Positions 1 to 12,908 of a stretch of DNA of 38,039 nucleotides are shown here, piece by piece; the first letter of the stretch is position 1; the number at the start of each line of letters is the position of its first letter. The notes beneath the pieces were generated by a model, which did not search any database, was not told where the DNA came from, and saw only the letters and a program-made list of their open reading frames with translations. Both the position numbers and the translations under genes were made by a program. Source of the stretch: Oscillospiraceae bacterium (GTDB taxonomy: Bacteria > Bacillota > Clostridia > Oscillospirales > Ruminococcaceae); contig JAEEIA010000020.1 of NCBI GenBank assembly GCA_016281125.1, forward strand, positions 1 to 38,039. Reading direction: 5' to 3'.

Positions 1-1197
<1,197 letters not shown>

Positions 1198-1223
1198 GAA
1201 ACCCAGTTCACGAACGGTATCAG

Positions 1224-1256
1224 GCAGCGGAGCAGCTGTGTGCTGCATTCCGCTGC
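1224..1256 (+). other. Intercistronic hairpin between rpoB and rpoC
   Basis: An inverted repeat in the 89-base rpoB-rpoC gap. GCAGCGGA plus GCAGC (1224-1236) pairs with GCTGC plus TCCGCTGC (1242-1256), with a 5-base loop and a 2-base bulge. There is no following T-run, so it is not an intrinsic terminator. It could be an RNA processing or stability element, or be incidental. Seen directly; function not known. Confidence 0.5.
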
Positions 1257-1286
1257 GCTCCGACATAGAATTTAGGAGGGAACACA

Positions 1287-5072
<3,786 letters not shown>

Positions 5073-5082
5073 CTGAGATCAA

Positions 5083-5116
5083 ACGGGTGACTCCGCTGCG
5101 GAGTCACCCGTTTTTG
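5083..5116 (+). terminator. Intrinsic terminator of rpoBC
   Basis: A nearly perfect GC-rich inverted repeat, ACGGGTGACTCCGC (5083-5096) pairing with GCGGAGTCACCCGT (5098-5111), followed by TTTTT. It lies 11 bases after the rpoC stop and before the ribosome site of the next gene. Confidence 0.9.
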
Positions 5117-5149
5117 CATCCGGGATGCATCCCGAATAGGAGAAAAGAT

Positions 5150-6694
5150 ATGAGCAAAAAACTTGTGAGCCGCTTTGCAGCCGGACTGTTCAGTGCCGCG
5201 CTGCTCTGTATGACGGCGGCCTTGCCTGTGCTTGCGGATCCGGAGGATTCTGCTGCGGAAACCGCTGCGGCCGGTGAAGAGTCTGCGGCAACAGCTGCGC
5301 CGGAAAGCACCGCGGCACCCGCTGAGGATTCCGCGGAGGAAACGACAACGGAGCCGGAGCCCGATCCGGATGATCCGCTGGCCGGTCTGGAATATGAAGA
5401 AACTGAGGACGGCGGCATCCGCGTTACGAAATACAAATGGACAAGCGCCAAGGCAATCGAGATTCCGGCGGAAATCGACGGCAAGCCCGTCACCGAGATC
5501 GGCAACGAGTGCTTCAAATACTGCTACGGCGAAACCGTGACGCTGCCGGATACGATCCGCGTGGTCGGTGAGCGCGCCTTCATGTTCTGCGACTATGTTG
5601 AGCGCATTGAGGTGCCGGAGGGCTGCGAAACAATTGGTACGCACGCATTCGATTCCTGCTCCCGGTTAAAGGAGATTGTGATTCCGGATACGGTGACGTT
5701 CATCGGCTTTGCGGCATTTGAGGACTGCGCCTTTGACGAAACGCTGACCGATGAATTCACGGTGCTCGGCGACCACATCCTCTACCGTTACAACGGAGAA
5801 GCGGAGGACGTGACGATTCCGGACGGCATTAAATATATCGGCGAGTATGCGTTTGAGGCCAAGCCGCTGAAATCCGTCAAGATTCCTTCCAGCGTTCAGA
5901 TCATCTATGACATGGCGTTTGAGCGCTGCGACGATCTGGCGAAGATTGACGCGCCGGATACACTGGAAAAGGTTGCCCCGAATGCTGTTGCAAATACCAA
6001 ATGGCAGATGAGCAGCAAGGAAGATTTCATTATCCTCGGCAAGATCCTGCTGGCTTACAACGGCAGCGATGCGGATGTAACCGTTCCGGACGGTGTCCGC
6101 GTGATCGCAAAGCAGGCGTTCAATTTCAACGGCGAGCTTGTTTCCGTACACCTGCCGGATTCGGTCATCCGGATTGAGGAGGGTGCATTTGCCCGCTGCG
6201 CACAGCTCCAGATTGTGGAGCTCGGCGAGAACATTGAGGTCATTGAGCGAAAGGCGTTTGAGGCCTGCAAGTTCCTGAATTATGTCCGCTTCGGACATCA
6301 TCTGCGGGAGATCGGGCCGGATGCGTTTCTGGAATGCTGGAAGCTCGAGGCGGTTTATCTGCCGGATACGGTCAGTACCGTTGAGCCGCACGCGTTTGGC
6401 TATCAGTTCGGCGAGGATGCGCATACCTATCTGAAAATGGATAATGCCCTGCGGATTTACGCGAATGCCGAGGCTGTGCGCAAATACGCTGAGGAAGCGG
6501 GAATTGAGCACGAGCCGCTGCCGGATGAAGAAAACACCAAGCCGGAGGAAATCGTGACGACACCCGCAGGCGAGGCCGCGAAGCTCGGCAAGCCGGGCGG
6601 ACGCGCATGGATTCCGGCTGCGCTGCTCGGCGGCGCGCTGGTGCTCGGCGGCGTGGCGGTTGCGGTCATCCGCGGCAAAAAGGAAAACAGCTGA
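5150..6694 (+). CDS. Secreted, membrane-anchored BspA-like leucine-rich repeat protein
   Basis: 514-residue surface protein. The start is ATG 5150, preceded by AGGAG at about 5138; the open frame upstream runs through the rpoC terminator and is not used. It has a Sec signal (MSKKLVSRFAAGLFSAALL..., cleavage near PVLADPE). A low-complexity Ala/Glu/Thr/Pro stretch follows to about residue 80. Then come LRR_5 (BspA/TpLRR-type) repeats of the form IPxxVxxIGxxAFxxCxxLxxIxIPD to about residue 430. Near the end is a single hydrophobic segment (WIPAALLGGALVLGGVAVAVI) with a basic RGKKENS tail. The layout fits a protein held by a C-terminal membrane anchor and exposing the repeats for adhesion or protein binding; that role is inferred from the family. 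No promoter is evident, so it may depend on read-through from rpoC. Confidence 0.85.
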   Translation: MSKKLVSRFAAGLFSAALLCMTAALPVLADPEDSAAETAAAGEESAATAAPESTAAPAEDSAEETTTEPEPDPDDPLAGLEYEETEDGGIRVTKYKWTSAKAIEIPAEIDGKPVTEIGNECFKYCYGETVTLPDTIRVVGERAFMFCDYVERIEVPEGCETIGTHAFDSCSRLKEIVIPDTVTFIGFAAFEDCAFDETLTDEFTVLGDHILYRYNGEAEDVTIPDGIKYIGEYAFEAKPLKSVKIPSSVQIIYDMAFERCDDLAKIDAPDTLEKVAPNAVANTKWQMSSKEDFIILGKILLAYNGSDADVTVPDGVRVIAKQAFNFNGELVSVHLPDSVIRIEEGAFARCAQLQIVELGENIEVIERKAFEACKFLNYVRFGHHLREIGPDAFLECWKLEAVYLPDTVSTVEPHAFGYQFGEDAHTYLKMDNALRIYANAEAVRKYAEEAGIEHEPLPDEENTKPEEIVTTPAGEAAKLGKPGGRAWIPAALLGGALVLGGVAVAVIRGKKENS

Positions 6695-6710
6695 TGCTGT
6701 AATCAAAATG

Positions 6711-6890
6711 TGCCTCCGGCGACTCATAATGGGGCGCTGCCCCATACCCCGCCAAAGGGATAAATCCCTTTGGAATCCCGCAATAAAAAATCAATGAAAA
6801 TACATTGTTTTCACTACAATGGGATTCTTAAGGGACAATGTACCTTAGGCAGTGGCTTGGACGGAGGCCATTATAAATCCATCGGAGATA
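6711..6890. repeat. MITE-like interspersed repeat, copy A
   Basis: About 180 bases with imperfect inverted ends (left CATAATGGGGCGCTGCCCCA, right CCATTATAAATCCATCGG) and internal palindromes (CAAAGGG...CCCTTTGG). It has the same layout as copies at 19.1, 23.0, 23.3, 24.35 and 25.9 kb. No transposase is present. Confidence 0.75.
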
Positions 6891-6911
6891 TCTATATATC
6901 AGAAAACAACA

Positions 6912-6948
6912 GGATCCCCTTTCCGTTTGGAGAGGGGATCCTTCTGTT
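6912..6948. terminator. Bidirectional terminator between convergent genes
   Basis: GGATCCCCT (6912-6920) pairs with AGGGGATCC (6933-6941). It is followed by TTCTGTTT on the plus strand and by TGTTGTTTT on the minus strand. It lies between the converging genes ending at 6694 (+) and 6972 (-). Confidence 0.7.
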
Positions 6949-6971
6949 TGTACAGAAACTGTGAAAGGCAA

Positions 6972-7805
6972 TCAGTAAATGAGGTAGCTGTAATTGCCGG
7001 TCATTCTGCCTTCGCTGTTGTTCATGAAAACGCCGAATGCATCGCGCCAGGTGATCTGCCAGTCGCCGTCGATATCGGCAGCTGCCATCTGGACGTTATA
7101 ATATGCGCCCGGGAAGCTGTATGCGTTGTAATGGTTGCTGAGCCAGGTGACATCCGCGCTGTCAACGACGGAGTCGCCGTTCGCGTCGCCTTCCTTGACC
7201 GGACGGACAACATAATCGACGGTAAAGACAGTGCCGTCAGAGAGGCGTCTGAGCTTGTTGGGGCCGAACTTGACATAACCGGAATTCCAGTTGACGCGGC
7301 CGTTCACCAGCTCGCTGCCGTCGATGGTGTAATCCGTATATACGCAGGTGACGAAAATTGCATGCTTCTGACCGCTGCTGCTGGTCATGACGATCTGGTC
7401 GCCGTTCTTTGCGGTGGTGACGTCATCGACCGTGGAGGCGGGCTGCTCGGTGAAATAGAGGTGCTCATTGCCATAGTTGCTGATTGCGAGGTGTCTTGCC
7501 CATGCGAGCGGAGCCGGGAGCGTCTGACCCTCACTGATGCCGCTGAGGTTGGTGGTGGAATAGCCCGGACCGAATACCTTGCCCTGGCGGACTGTCTGCG
7601 ACCACTGGCTGTTCTGCGGGTAGTTGTAGACAGACCAGTAATAGAGGTTGTGGCCGAAGTTCATGCCGAATTCGGTGGAATCCTGGGTGTTGCCGGAAAC
7701 GGGATGCGCGGGTGTGGTTGCGGATGCTGTGACTGCCTGCATAACGCAGACGGCGGTGATTGCAGCGCAGAATGCAGCTGCGGCTCTTGATGCGATGTGT
7801 TTCAT
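6972..7805 (-). CDS. Secreted dockerin-like protein of unknown activity
   Basis: 277 residues. The start is ATG 7805 with GAGGTG (complement of 7814-7819) upstream. It has a Sec signal (MKHIASRAAAAFCAAITAV..., cleavage near TASA). The mature part has no domain I can name with certainty. A segment GDQIVMTSSSGQKHAIFVTCV resembles the His-bearing strand of CHAP/NlpC-type amidases, but I do not see a convincing catalytic Cys, so no activity is assigned. The C-terminal third has a dockerin-like pair of calcium loops, GDANGDSVVDSADVTWLSNH and ADIDGDWQITWRDAFGVF. This suggests non-covalent attachment to a cohesin-bearing scaffold. It is similar in plan to the upstream gene at 8101-9033 and is transcribed from its own promoter. 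Confidence 0.75.
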   Translation of the reverse strand: MKHIASRAAAAFCAAITAVCVMQAVTASATTPAHPVSGNTQDSTEFGMNFGHNLYYWSVYNYPQNSQWSQTVRQGKVFGPGYSTTNLSGISEGQTLPAPLAWARHLAISNYGNEHLYFTEQPASTVDDVTTAKNGDQIVMTSSSGQKHAIFVTCVYTDYTIDGSELVNGRVNWNSGYVKFGPNKLRRLSDGTVFTVDYVVRPVKEGDANGDSVVDSADVTWLSNHYNAYSFPGAYYNVQMAAADIDGDWQITWRDAFGVFMNNSEGRMTGNYSYLIY

Positions 7806-7855
7806 GATCGTTTCACCTCATGTGCAAAATTTACGCATATTATGCGCATAATCTG

Positions 7856-7884
7856 ATTATAGCATAGAGAAAACCGCTTGTCAA
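7856..7884 (-). promoter_or_regulatory. Promoter of the 6972-7805 gene
   Basis: On the minus strand TTGACA (7884-7879), a 17-base spacer and TATAAT (7861-7856). Both boxes are consensus for the housekeeping sigma factor. Confidence 0.85.
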
Positions 7885-8055
7885 TAAGACATGCGATTTC
7901 TTAATAATTATCTAATTTCAAATTATATTGCGGAATTCGACTATCAAAAATCGCAGAATAGCATGTGATTTGTTATATGTTGTGCGATATTGCGAAACCG
8001 GATGCGGATGCGCTGCGGCAGCGCCTGCTGATGCATAATTGTATGATAAATGCAC

Positions 8056-8090
8056 AAAAAAGCTCCCCGTTCCGTAGAACGGGGAGTTTT
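8056..8090 (-). terminator. Terminator of the 8101-9033 gene
   Basis: CTCCCCGTTC (8063-8072) pairs with GAACGGGGAG (8077-8086), with a CGTA loop. The minus strand then runs into a T-tract (complement of 8056-8061). It lies 10 bases after the stop of the minus-strand gene. Confidence 0.9.
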
Positions 8091-8100
8091 GCATGAAGAA

Positions 8101-9033
8101 TTAAAGATCGTTGACCGTGACAAAGTAGTAGTTGCTGCTGCCGTCCCATGTCATTCTGCCGGTGTCGTTGTAAACACCCTGCTGACCGTTCTTGTGGTTA
8201 AGATCCCAGCCGACGGTGTAGTAGGTAGAATACGGGATCGTCCAGGTCTGCTTGTCACCCATAGCTGCTCTGATGAAGAGCTCTGTTGCTTTGGTGCTCG
8301 GATTCATGAGCGCATTTGCATCCTTCGGATAATTGCTCATATCACCGATGTTATTATTCAGCCATGTCTGATCAGCTCCGGTGAATACACCGTCACCGTT
8401 CACGTCGCCCTCCTTAATCGGACGAATGAGAAAATCGGTGTAGATATTATCTTCTGCGACGGTTCCGTTCGCATTGAGGCGCTGGAATTGGTAGGAATTA
8501 GCCTTCTTTCTGTACTTGCAGCATTCGATCTTGTTGTTGGAATGATTGATCGAATAGGTATCGAAGGTGTTGCCGTTCACATAGGTAATGAAAATGGTCT
8601 TCTGTGCTGCGTTACGCGTGCTGCCGAGTCTGACCTGATCGCCCGGCTTGTACACAGTGTTTGATCCGGTAATATGCTCCATAAAGACAGTGGTGCCGAA
8701 GAAGGACTGTGCCATATGCATGCTGAGACCCTGGGACTTTGTCAGCACGGTGCCGTTGTTGTTGCCGCTGTAAGAGCCTTTTCCGAAGTTTTTCTTGCAG
8801 ATCGGGCCGCAGGTAGCGCTTCCGGTCCACGTGGTGCCAGCGTTGATGTTGCCAAAACGGCTCCAGCCTCTGACGACTTCGCCCATGTACTGTGCATTTT
8901 CAGCCTGATCCTGCGAAATGACAGTGTAAACAAAATGATTCACGTATGCGGATGCAGAAATTGCCTGCATGCCGCAGACTGCGGTGATTGCAGCAAATGC
9001 TGCTGCTGCGATTCTGGTTTTCATGTTCTTCAT
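8101..9033 (-). CDS. Secreted dockerin-like protein, second member of the pair
   Basis: 310 residues. The start is ATG 9033, chosen because GAGGTGG (complement of 9040-9046) sits 6 bases upstream; a longer frame to 9114 overlaps the promoter. It has a Sec signal (MKNMKTRIAAAAFAAITAV..., cleavage near SASA). The plan matches the neighbour at 6972: a mature domain of unknown fold (KPGDQVRLG... segment), then FLIRPIKEGDVNGDGVFTGA, which opens a dockerin-like calcium loop. The second loop is not recognisable; a Thr/Asn-rich stretch and WDLNHKNGQQGVYNDTGRMTWDGSS follow instead. The His of the sister protein's KHAIFV strand is replaced (KTIFI). It is probably a diverged duplicate. Secretion is well supported; function is unknown. 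Confidence 0.75.
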   Translation of the reverse strand: MKNMKTRIAAAAFAAITAVCGMQAISASAYVNHFVYTVISQDQAENAQYMGEVVRGWSRFGNINAGTTWTGSATCGPICKKNFGKGSYSGNNNGTVLTKSQGLSMHMAQSFFGTTVFMEHITGSNTVYKPGDQVRLGSTRNAAQKTIFITYVNGNTFDTYSINHSNNKIECCKYRKKANSYQFQRLNANGTVAEDNIYTDFLIRPIKEGDVNGDGVFTGADQTWLNNNIGDMSNYPKDANALMNPSTKATELFIRAAMGDKQTWTIPYSTYYTVGWDLNHKNGQQGVYNDTGRMTWDGSSNYYFVTVNDL

Positions 9034-9085
9034 ATTCTTCCACCTCATGTATAAAATGTTGCATCGTTCCCGATGCACGATTAGG

Positions 9086-9114
9086 ATTATACCACAAGTT
9101 GAATCTGTTGTCAA
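9086..9114 (-). promoter_or_regulatory. Promoter of the 8101-9033 gene
   Basis: Minus strand TTGACA (9114-9109), 17-base spacer, TATAAT (9091-9086). It lies just upstream of the chosen ATG. Confidence 0.85.
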
Positions 9115-9473
9115 TATTATTTACTGTATTTTAATAATTATTTGATTATAAATAATGTTGCTATGCTGAATTTGCGCCTAAATCCAGTATCATTTTGCTC
9201 TGAATTCGGAATTTGTTGTCGAATGATGTGCAATAATTTACGAAGTGTGCAGTTTTTTGCGCCGGTGGCGGCCTTTTTGATATTTACATAATTCAACAAT
9301 TAAAACTGTTAAAAGCGCGTATTTACGTTTAACTTCTGCCGTCCCGCATTTATTCTTTTGGAAACAACGCAAAAAGCGCCCGCACGCCTCAAAAAACCGG
9401 CTGATATTGCACTCTTTTCGGCTGGATTCTGAAATTGATACCATATTGCTATGACCGGGATCCGTCGGCAGAC
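9115..9473. other. AT-rich intergenic region without a gene
   Basis: About 360 bases between the promoter at 9.1 kb and the terminator at 9.48 kb. I see no ribosome-site-led reading frame, RNA gene or clear repeat here; short frames in it lack family likeness. Confidence 0.5.
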
Positions 9474-9505
9474 AAAAAAGCCTCCGGCAGCGGACTGCCG
9501 GAGGC
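9474..9505 (-). terminator. Terminator of the zinc-ribbon membrane protein pair
   Basis: GCCTCCGGCA (9480-9489) pairs with TGCCGGAGGC (9496-9505). On the minus strand it is followed by six T (complement of 9474-9479). Confidence 0.9.
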
Positions 9506-9525
9506 TTCGGATATCAGAGATTCGT

Positions 9526-9918
9526 TCAGAGCAGGTTCAGGAGCATGTTGTAGTTCATGCCCATTTCCTGTGCCTTCTTGACATAGCCGATCATTGCGGG
9601 AACGAGGATCGCACACAGCAGAATACTGAGGACGATACCGATAATCTGAAGAATGATCATCAGCGTCGCATAGTTCTTCGCAGTCGGATCCTTGGAGTTG
9701 ATCTTCATGATGATCGGTCCGATGATCGGGAGAATGCCGCAGAGGAGCGTCCAGCCGAACCAGCCGCCCATGGATGTCACAACGCGCTGCTCAGAGATCG
9801 GCACATAGCCGGAACTCGCCGGTGCGGAAACGCCCTTTGTAAGACTCGTGCCGCCGCAGTTCGGGCAGCTCGTATAGTAATCCGGCAGGTCAGCGCCGCA
9901 GGAATTGCATCTTGCCAT
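9526..9918 (-). CDS. Zinc-ribbon membrane protein
   Basis: 130 residues. An N-terminal zinc ribbon (CNSCGADLPDYYTSCPNCGG: two CxxC pairs) is followed by a short linker. Two hydrophobic helices then flank a conserved-looking loop: GGWFGWTLLCGILPIIGPII, then NSKDPTAKNYATLMIILQII. It is a tandem paralogue of the gene at 9947-10303, 28 bases apart, so they are cotranscribed. The GGWFGW...LPIIG...KDP(S/T)AKNYA signature is shared by both. The ribbon probably lies in the cytosol; no substrate or partner can be inferred. Confidence 0.8.
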   Translation of the reverse strand: MARCNSCGADLPDYYTSCPNCGGTSLTKGVSAPASSGYVPISEQRVVTSMGGWFGWTLLCGILPIIGPIIMKINSKDPTAKNYATLMIILQIIGIVLSILLCAILVPAMIGYVKKAQEMGMNYNMLLNLL

Positions 9919-9946
9919 AATTATACCTCCTGTTTGTCAAACACAC

Positions 9947-10303
9947 TTAATAGTTCATGCTGCTGAGAGAACCGCTCGCAGCCATGCAGATGAACATAAT
10001 GATGTAAAGCACGATTGCAATAATCTGAAGAATCAGCATCAGCTTTGCGTAGTTCTTCGCAGACGGATCCTTGGTGGAACAGAGCATGATGATCGTGCCG
10101 ATGATCGGCAGCAGGCTCATCAGCATGTACCAGCCGAACCAGCCGCCGGTCGTGGTTACCGGTTCCGCAGGCTGATAGGAAGGCGCCGCGTAGCTGACCG
10201 GTGCTGCTGCCTGCTGCTGTGCAGCGGAAAGCGCAGAACCGCAGTTCGGGCACTGGGTATAATAATCCGGATTCTGGGATCCGCAGTGCGGACATGTGAG
10301 CAT
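9947..10303 (-). CDS. Zinc-ribbon membrane protein, paralogue
   Basis: 118 residues, first gene of the pair. The N-terminal ribbon is CPHCGSQNPDYYTQCPNCGS. A Gln/Ala/Pro-rich linker follows, then the same GGWFGWYMLMSLLPIIG...KDPSAKNYAKL two-helix block as the downstream gene. An AGGAGGT-type ribosome site precedes ATG 10303. The divergent linkers against the conserved membrane block indicate an old tandem duplication. Function unknown. Confidence 0.8.
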   Translation of the reverse strand: MLTCPHCGSQNPDYYTQCPNCGSALSAAQQQAAAPVSYAAPSYQPAEPVTTTGGWFGWYMLMSLLPIIGTIIMLCSTKDPSAKNYAKLMLILQIIAIVLYIIMFICMAASGSLSSMNY

Positions 10304-10388
10304 AAGATGACCTCCTTATAAGTCGTAAAAAACACTCCGAATGGTATGGATTGGAGTCCTTCCTGCCTGCACGGCATGAATTGAACAT

Positions 10389-10417
10389 ATTATACCATAT
10401 TTCGGCAAAAATTGCAA
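10389..10417 (-). promoter_or_regulatory. Promoter of the zinc-ribbon pair
   Basis: Minus strand TTGCAA (10417-10412), 17-base spacer ending in ATGG, TATAAT (10394-10389). The same box pair and spacer end occur before the EF-G-like gene. Confidence 0.8.
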
Positions 10418-10537
10418 GATTTCACTTATCACCGAAATTCACAAAAAAATGTGCCGTTCCTTGTGCAATCCATATAGTCGCCTGCGCCGCGGTTTCATGA
10501 AATTTTCGTGAGAAAACAAAAAAATTGCAAAAGGGTA

Positions 10538-10566
10538 TAGACATTTCCCGCAAAATCATGTATAAT
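10538..10566 (+). promoter_or_regulatory. Promoter of the PrsA/SurA-like lipoprotein gene
   Basis: TAGACA (10538-10543), 17-base spacer, TATAAT (10561-10566). The leader is about 50 bases long, followed by AAGGAGG. Confidence 0.75.
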
Positions 10567-10621
10567 AGCAATGTATCGGGTTTTACAAACTACCCAGAAT
10601 TGAAGGAGGCTTTTTTTACCT

Positions 10622-12088
10622 ATGAATCTGTTTCGGAGAGCCGCAGCAGCAGGACTGGCACTGTGTACCGTTCTGAGCTGTACTGCCTGCGGCGAAAAGA
10701 CAGCCAATGCAATGCAGGTCGGCGGCTCGGATGTGCGCGCCGGCATCTATCTCTATTATGCGACCAGCGCTTACGGCGAAGCGATCGAGGTGCTGCGCAA
10801 GGGCGGCAAGAACTTTGACGATGTTGTGGAATCAAAGGATTACAAGAAGATTCTTGCCGAGTCCGATATTGACGGCGTCAAGGCGGATGAGTGGATCCAG
10901 AACAAGGCCGCAGAGCACTGCGAAACCTTTATTGCCATTGAGAAGGAGTTTGAAGCACTCGGACTGAAGCTGTCCGGCGACGAGCTCGCGTCTGCGGAAA
11001 ACAGCGCCAAGAGCAGCATGTCCTTCTACGGCGAATTCTTCGATAAAACCGGCATCGGTGAGGAATCCGTCAAGGATATTCTCCTCAATTCCTTTAAGCA
11101 GGACAAGGTCTGGGAGGCCTATTACGGCAAGGACGGCAAGGAGAACATCCAGGACCAGACGCTCTACGATCACTTCAAGGAAAACCACATCCGCATCAAG
11201 TATATCGAGATGCCGCTGAAGGACGGCGAGGGTAATCTGCTCAAGGGCGACGGCAAGGCGGAAATCGAGAAGATGGCGAATGATTATCTCAAGCGCCTTG
11301 CAAAGAAAAAGGGCGAAGCCGAAAAGATGGCTGAGTTCGATTACCTGATTGATGAGCATAACAATTATGTGACCTCGCTCTCTGAGGCAGCCGTCACCAC
11401 GACCGATGAAAACGGCAGCACAATCACCACGCCGACCACCGCGAAGGTGACGACCGTGGACGAGGACGAAACCACCACCGCAAAGCCTGTCACCACCGCT
11501 CCGGCTGATGATGACGATGCAGAGGCGGAAACCGATGAGAACGGCGAAACGGTTGCCGCGGCAGAGGTCACCACAACGACCACGACCACCACGGCTGCGA
11601 CCACCGAGGATCCTGCGGAAACCACCACGACCGTGACCTACGGCGGCCCGGGCTACAATACTGCAAACGAGCGCGTGCTCGCAGTCAGCACCTCTGCCAA
11701 GGAAGAGGATGCAGATGAAACCGAAACCGAGCCGACCTATACGCCCTGCGAAAAGGTTTACAACTGGGCAATCAATCCGGATACCAAGTATCTGGAGCCG
11801 GAGCTGATCAAGGACGACGAGTGCTATTATGTTGTCGTCAAGCTCGATATTGAGGACCGCATGACCGACGATGACCAGTGGAACAGCAGCGCGATTGAGA
11901 ATGTCCGCCGTGAAATGTACTACGATACATTCCTCGACAAGCTGGACAGCATCGCAAAGGATCTGCCGGTTACGCGCAATGCAAGCGCATTCCGCCGGTA
12001 CAAGGTTCTGGACATCGACTATAAGGGCTATCAGGATGCCATGATGCAGGCATACTCCAGTATGTACGGCAGCTATTTCGGCGGCTGA
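10622..12088 (+). CDS. PrsA/SurA-like lipoprotein with Thr-rich insertion
   Basis: 488 residues. The start is ATG 10622 with AAGGAGG at 10603-10609. The signal peptide ends in a lipobox-like CTAC (VLSCTACGEK), so it is likely a lipoprotein on the outer face of the membrane. Residues about 35-240 are a helical, Lys/Glu-rich domain of SurA_N/PrsA type (long helices, QNKAAEHCETFIAIEKEFEALG). Peptide-binding foldases use this domain as a chaperone module. At about 255-350 there is a low-complexity stretch of Thr/Val/Glu (runs of consecutive Thr). A short C-terminal region follows (VYNWAINPDTKYLEPELIKDDECYYVVVKLDIEDR). No complete parvulin isomerase core is obvious. The likely role is folding or trafficking of exported proteins; that is inferred. 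Confidence 0.7.
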   Translation: MNLFRRAAAAGLALCTVLSCTACGEKTANAMQVGGSDVRAGIYLYYATSAYGEAIEVLRKGGKNFDDVVESKDYKKILAESDIDGVKADEWIQNKAAEHCETFIAIEKEFEALGLKLSGDELASAENSAKSSMSFYGEFFDKTGIGEESVKDILLNSFKQDKVWEAYYGKDGKENIQDQTLYDHFKENHIRIKYIEMPLKDGEGNLLKGDGKAEIEKMANDYLKRLAKKKGEAEKMAEFDYLIDEHNNYVTSLSEAAVTTTDENGSTITTPTTAKVTTVDEDETTTAKPVTTAPADDDDAEAETDENGETVAAAEVTTTTTTTTAATTEDPAETTTTVTYGGPGYNTANERVLAVSTSAKEEDADETETEPTYTPCEKVYNWAINPDTKYLEPELIKDDECYYVVVKLDIEDRMTDDDQWNSSAIENVRREMYYDTFLDKLDSIAKDLPVTRNASAFRRYKVLDIDYKGYQDAMMQAYSSMYGSYFGG

Positions 12089-12104
12089 TCCCGCAGCGGA
12101 AAAC

Positions 12105-12141
12105 AGGCAGGGGCATCGTAAAAATGTCCCTGCCTTATTTT
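12105..12141 (+). terminator. Terminator after the PrsA/SurA-like gene
   Basis: AGGCAGGGGCAT (12105-12116) pairs with ATGTCCCTGCCT (about 12124-12135) and is followed by TATTTTAT. Confidence 0.8.
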
Positions 12142-12167
12142 ATACTATACAGGAAAGGAAGATTGCA

Positions 12168-12842
12168 ATGTCCGAATATTCCGTTCACGAACCGATGGAT
12201 GAACAGCTGATTATGCGGCTGGAGCGCACCGTCAAGGCACTTGCGGCGAACCGCATGGAGGCCTGTTGGGTGCGCAACAAGGCGGAGGCGCTGGAGCGCG
12301 TGCAGGCGATGATTCCGCAGGGGGCGCTGGTTGCAAGCGGCGGCTCCATGACGCTGGAGGAATGCGGCATCATGGATTTGCTGCGCTCCGGGGACTACGA
12401 ATACCTCGACCGCGCAGCCGTCACAAAGGAGGAGCTCCCGGCGCTGTTCCGCCGCTCGTTCTGCGCAGATGCCTACCTGATGAGCAGCAATGCCGTCACG
12501 GAGCAGGGCGAGCTGTATAATGTGGACGGCAACGGCAACCGCGCCGCGGCGCTGGTTTACGGGCCGGAGAGCGTAATCGTCATTGCGGGCGCAAACAAGC
12601 TGGTGCCGGATATTTCCGCAGCGGTGCAGCGCGTCAAGCGGCTGGCGGCGCCGGTCAATGCCATACGGCTGAAGCAGGATACGCCGTGTGCATCCTGCGG
12701 CACCTGCGCGGGCGTCAGAGGGGATCTTGCCGCGGGATGTAAGGCGGAGCAGCGGATCTGCTGCTCGTATGTCGTGTCCGGCTATCAGCGCTTCCCCGGC
12801 CGCATCAAGGTCATTCTTGTTGCAGAGAATCTCGGCTATTGA
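12168..12842 (+). CDS. LUD domain protein (LutC/YkgG-like)
   Basis: 224 residues, ATG 12168 after GGAAAGGAAG. It matches the LUD (DUF162) family: an N-terminal helix, then GALVASGGSMTLEECGIMDLL, SSNAVTEQGELYNVDGNGNR and VIVIAGANKLVPD. These are the signature blocks of the family that includes lactate-utilisation proteins LutB/LutC. Towards the C-terminus is a Cys set, CASCGTCAGVRGDL...ICCSYV, often seen in this stand-alone subgroup and possibly metal binding. No lutA or lutB lies nearby, so a lactate role cannot be assigned. It precedes the M24 peptidase gene, which has its own promoter. Confidence 0.85.
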   Translation: MSEYSVHEPMDEQLIMRLERTVKALAANRMEACWVRNKAEALERVQAMIPQGALVASGGSMTLEECGIMDLLRSGDYEYLDRAAVTKEELPALFRRSFCADAYLMSSNAVTEQGELYNVDGNGNRAAALVYGPESVIVIAGANKLVPDISAAVQRVKRLAAPVNAIRLKQDTPCASCGTCAGVRGDLAAGCKAEQRICCSYVVSGYQRFPGRIKVILVAENLGY

Positions 12843-12849
12843 GCAGGTC

Positions 12850-12878
12850 TTGCATTTTTGCGGGATTTATGCTATACT
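12850..12878 (+). promoter_or_regulatory. Promoter of the M24 peptidase gene
   Basis: TTGCAT (12850-12855), 17-base spacer ending in ATGC, TATACT (12873-12878), 30 bases before the start codon. Confidence 0.7.
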
Positions 12879-12908
12879 GTATCTAAAATCGAATGACAAG
12901 GAAATGAG

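Noticed and set aside
6770-7790. Plus-strand frame opposite the dockerin-like gene at 6972
   Set aside because: It begins inside a repeat element and is a shadow of the minus-strand gene, which has a promoter, a ribosome site, a signal peptide and calcium loops.
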